Assembly (NCBI RefSeq): GCF_003254665.1
Contig: NZ_QHGY01000003.1
Location: 372,286 to 436,285, forward strand
Source: Billgrantia lactosivorans
GTDB lineage: Bacteria > Pseudomonadota > Gammaproteobacteria > Pseudomonadales > Halomonadaceae
DNA length: 64,000 nucleotides
Reading direction: 5' to 3'
In this document: piece after piece, positions 61,682 through 64,000 of the stretch
How the letters are laid out: each line of letters begins with the position of its first letter
Position numbering within the stretch: position 1 is the first letter of the stretch
Notes under the pieces: model-generated
Databases searched by the model: none
The model's input: only the letters and a program-made list of their open reading frames with translations
Told to the model about the DNA's origin: nothing
Position numbers and translations under genes: made by a program

Positions 61682-63160
61682 TCAGAGTGCCGGTGTTGCC
61701 GCCGCCGGGCGATGGCTCAGCATCAGGCCATAGTAGAACGTGCCGCCGAGCGCGGCACCGATCATCCAGCCGTAGCCGCCCAGCGCGGCGAGTGCCGGCA
61801 CCAGCACCGTGGAGATGGAGAACAGCGCGGCGCCGAGGAAGGCGACCAGCGCCCGGGTGTTCCAGCCCTTGACGTAGTAGTAGGCCGTGCCGGGCTCGGA
61901 GGAGAACAGCTGCTGCATGTCGAGGTGTTGGCGTTTCACCAGGTAATAGTCCACCACGATGATGCCGTAGAAGGGCGCGACGACGGCACCGAGCGCGTTG
62001 ACGAAGCCCGGTACCCCGATCTGGCTGATCACCGAGACCCACAGTGCACCGACGAAGAAGGCCACTCCAGCGGTGATCAGTCCCCCCACCTTGAAGCTGA
62101 TCCTGCTGGGAAAGAGGTTGGCCAGGTCGTAGGCCGGCGGGATGAAATTGGCCACCAGGTTGATGCCGACGGTGGCGGCGAAGAAGGTCAGGGCGGCGAC
62201 GATGGTCAACGGCAGCGAGTCGACCCGCTCGACGATGTCGGCCGGATTGGTCAGGGCCTCGCCGAACAGCACCAGGGTGCCGGCGGTGATGATCAGCGCG
62301 ATGAACGAGAAGAACGCCACGTTGAGCGGCAGCCCCAGCAGGTTGCCGAGCTTCATCTGGCGCTCGGTCCGGACGAAGCGGGTGAAGTCGCCGAAGTTGA
62401 TCACCACCGCGGCGAAGTAGGCCACCATGGTGCCGACGATCGCCAGGAAGGCCGCCACGGCGCTGCCGCTGCGCTCGGTGTCGGCGCTGAAGATGGTGGC
62501 GATGGCGGGCAGCAGCTCGTCGCCGGCCTGGACCCAGACCACGATCATCAGCACCACCATCACCAGGTAGACCAGCGGGCCCGCCCAGTTGAGGAAGTGC
62601 TTGATGCGCTCGATGCCCTGCCAGAATATCGCGATCTGGAACAGCCAGACGATCACGAACGACACCCAGGCCACGCCGGAGAGGCCGAGGAAGGTGGCAC
62701 CGTCGCCGGCGCCGAACAGCGCAGTGATCAGCAGCGCCACCGCGGTGGAGGCGAAGTAGGTCTGCACCCCATACCAGAAGATGCCGATGATCGCGCGCAG
62801 CATGGCCGGCAAGTTGGCGCCGCGCACCCCCATGCTGGCGCGCACCATCACCGGGAAGGGGATGCCGTACTTGACGCTGGGCTTGCCGGTCAGGTTGACC
62901 AGGTACATGACGATCACGCCGGCGAGGATGATCGCCGCCATCACCGCCCAGCCGTTGAGCCCGTAGGTCAGGAATAGCGAGGCGGCCAGGGTGTAGCCGA
63001 ACAGGCTCTGGATGTCGTTCGACCACACGTTGAAGATCTCGAAGGCGCCCCAGTTGCGGTCCCTGTGCTTGAGCGGGGCCAGGTCCTCGTTGTAGAGCGT
63101 CGGGTCGATGCGCTGGATGTCGAGCTCGTTCTCTTTCATCGTCGTCACCGTTGTTGTCAT
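61682..63160 (-). CDS. NCS1-family nucleobase/allantoin permease
   Basis: A 492-residue membrane protein of the NCS1 family. It begins DLAPLKHRDRNWGAFEIFNVWSNDIQSLFGYTLAAS with the conserved tryptophans and NDI of NCS1 carriers (about residues 27-62). Also present are NFGDFTRFVRTERQMKLGNLLGLP (about 253-276) and the C-terminal VVAPFYGIIVVDYYLVKRQHLD (about 395-416). The family imports allantoin, uracil, hydantoins, cytosine or thiamine. Next to urate-catabolism genes, allantoin or a purine is the likely cargo. An alternative start is the ATG at 63139. Confidence 0.85.
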   Translation of the reverse strand: MTTTVTTMKENELDIQRIDPTLYNEDLAPLKHRDRNWGAFEIFNVWSNDIQSLFGYTLAASLFLTYGLNGWAVMAAIILAGVIVMYLVNLTGKPSVKYGIPFPVMVRASMGVRGANLPAMLRAIIGIFWYGVQTYFASTAVALLITALFGAGDGATFLGLSGVAWVSFVIVWLFQIAIFWQGIERIKHFLNWAGPLVYLVMVVLMIVVWVQAGDELLPAIATIFSADTERSGSAVAAFLAIVGTMVAYFAAVVINFGDFTRFVRTERQMKLGNLLGLPLNVAFFSFIALIITAGTLVLFGEALTNPADIVERVDSLPLTIVAALTFFAATVGINLVANFIPPAYDLANLFPSRISFKVGGLITAGVAFFVGALWVSVISQIGVPGFVNALGAVVAPFYGIIVVDYYLVKRQHLDMQQLFSSEPGTAYYYVKGWNTRALVAFLGAALFSISTVLVPALAALGGYGWMIGAALGGTFYYGLMLSHRPAAATPAL

Positions 63161-63211
63161 GGGGCGTCGCCCGGCCGGCAGGGCCGGAAGGGCGACGTGG
63201 AGAGGGAGCGG

Positions 63212-64000
63212 TTACTGGCGGAAACGCTGGCAGGGGGCCCAGTGGCGCATCAGCAGGTAGTAGGTGAGGCCGGCCGGGATCAGGCTGGCGTACCAGGACA
63301 CCGCCGAGAAGGCCAGCGCCGCGGCGATGCCCACCGCCGTGGCGACCAGCGCCGCCAGGTTGACGCCCTGGTAGGGGCCGCTCTCGTCGTAGAGCTTGTC
63401 GAGATCCAGGGTGCGGCGACGTATGACGTAGTAGTCGACTACCAGGATGGCGAAGATCGGACCGAGGAAGGCGGAGTAGGTCTGCACGAAGAGCTGCAGG
63501 CCGGCCGCGGAATCGGGCTGCACCAGTTTCCAGGGGAAGGTGGCGAAGGCCAGCAGGCCGACGATCACCGTGGAAGTGGCGAACTTCAGCTTGAACACGT
63601 CCATCAGCACGTAGGTCGGCGGCACCACGTTGTTGAGCACGTTGGTGGTGACCTGGGCGAAGGCGATGAACAGCAGGGTGGTCATCAGCAGCGGCGTGTT
63701 GTCCACCGCATTGGCGAACACCTGGATGGGGTCGGCGGTGCCGGTGGCTTCGGAAACCATGTAGCCGATCAGGCCCATGAACAGCGTGCAGGGCAGGATC
63801 GACATGGCGTAGATGGTGGTGAGAATGCCCGGCCCGGTACCCTGCTTGTGCTCGCGCGAATAGTCGCTGACGTTGAGCATCATGGTGCTGTAGATGCCCA
63901 GGAACAGCATGGTGGCGCCCCAGAACGGCATGCCCCAGGAGCCTTCCATGGTCAGCAGGCTGGTCGACAGCTCATCGCCGTAGCGCTGCACCGTGGCATA
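63212..64000 (-). CDS. Second NCS1-family permease, 5' part beyond the window
   Basis: The C-terminal 262 residues of a second NCS1 permease. The frame is open to the right edge, so the N-terminal half lies outside the window. Visible motifs are MMLNVSDYSREHKQGTGPG (start of transmembrane 6 region) and FLGPIFAILVVDYYVIRRRTLDLDKLYD. It lies 51 bases upstream of the other NCS1 gene on the same strand, probably in one operon. Two carriers of one family suggest separate cargoes, such as allantoin and a related nucleobase. Confidence 0.85.
   Translation of the reverse strand, partial: YATVQRYGDELSTSLLTMEGSWGMPFWGATMLFLGIYSTMMLNVSDYSREHKQGTGPGILTTIYAMSILPCTLFMGLIGYMVSEATGTADPIQVFANAVDNTPLLMTTLLFIAFAQVTTNVLNNVVPPTYVLMDVFKLKFATSTVIVGLLAFATFPWKLVQPDSAAGLQLFVQTYSAFLGPIFAILVVDYYVIRRRTLDLDKLYDESGPYQGVNLAALVATAVGIAAALAFSAVSWYASLIPAGLTYYLLMRHWAPCQRFRQ

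Overview
The window looks like chromosome of a moderately halophilic gammaproteobacterium, most likely Halomonadaceae (Halomonas and relatives). The reasons are high GC, two BCCT-type betaine/choline carriers, a choline-sulfatase, a polyhydroxyalkanoate phasin, several TRAP carriers and many operons for small oxidised carbon and nitrogen compounds. The family assignment is inference from gene content; no rRNA or tRNA is present to check it.

Layout. 1-7601: L-threonate/D-erythronate catabolism (ltnD partial, otnK, otnC, otnI, denD) with a TRAP transporter. 7682-12442: an aldehyde dehydrogenase plus an unusual beta-hydroxyacid-dehydrogenase-like protein, then mtfA and a GNAT-nitrilase fusion on the minus strand. 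12649-17252: a sugar-type ABC importer. 17142-24392: an inserted, compositionally distinct gene block bounded by two perfect 111-bp direct repeats of the 3' end of the last ABC permease gene. It holds one tight eight-gene operon: ferredoxin, haem-oxygenase-like diiron oxidase, 2-oxoglutarate/Fe(II) oxygenase, ThiF-like adenylating enzyme, PLP aminotransferase, ArgC-like reductase, DapF-like protein with both catalytic cysteines changed to serine, and GNAT acetyltransferase. I read it as an undescribed pathway for a modified amino acid, possibly a toxin with a self-resistance acetyltransferase. This is the most interesting part of the window.

24472-34290: glutaredoxin-MauE fusion, ChaC, EamA carrier, DksA-like zinc finger, then choline-sulfate/osmolyte genes (betT, betC, LysR regulator, second BCCT). 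34378-39803: glycolate oxidase genes glcG-F-E-D with divergent glcC. 39923-52177: a catabolic regulon (GntR regulator, TRAP transporter, amidohydrolase, three dehydrogenases, PdxA-like enzyme, gamma-carbonic-anhydrase-like protein, crotonase-like protein, CoA-transferase). Five near-identical palindromes sit in its promoters. 52644-55869: lactate/glycolate permease, glutathione transferase, phasin. 55960-64000: phosphoribosyltransferase, then purine/urate catabolism (NCS2 permease, uraD, uraH, puuD, GntR regulator, two NCS1 permeases).

Regulatory wiring read from the sequence: TGGT-N3-ACCA palindromes link glcC/glcD with the distant lactate/glycolate permease. TGTATACA octamers occur at three promoters of the purine cluster. 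The AATTATGA-N2-TCATAATT family marks the 39.8-50 kb regulon. Paired TTGCATTGCA repeats precede the phasin gene. All functions are assigned from motifs and family memory, with no database search.
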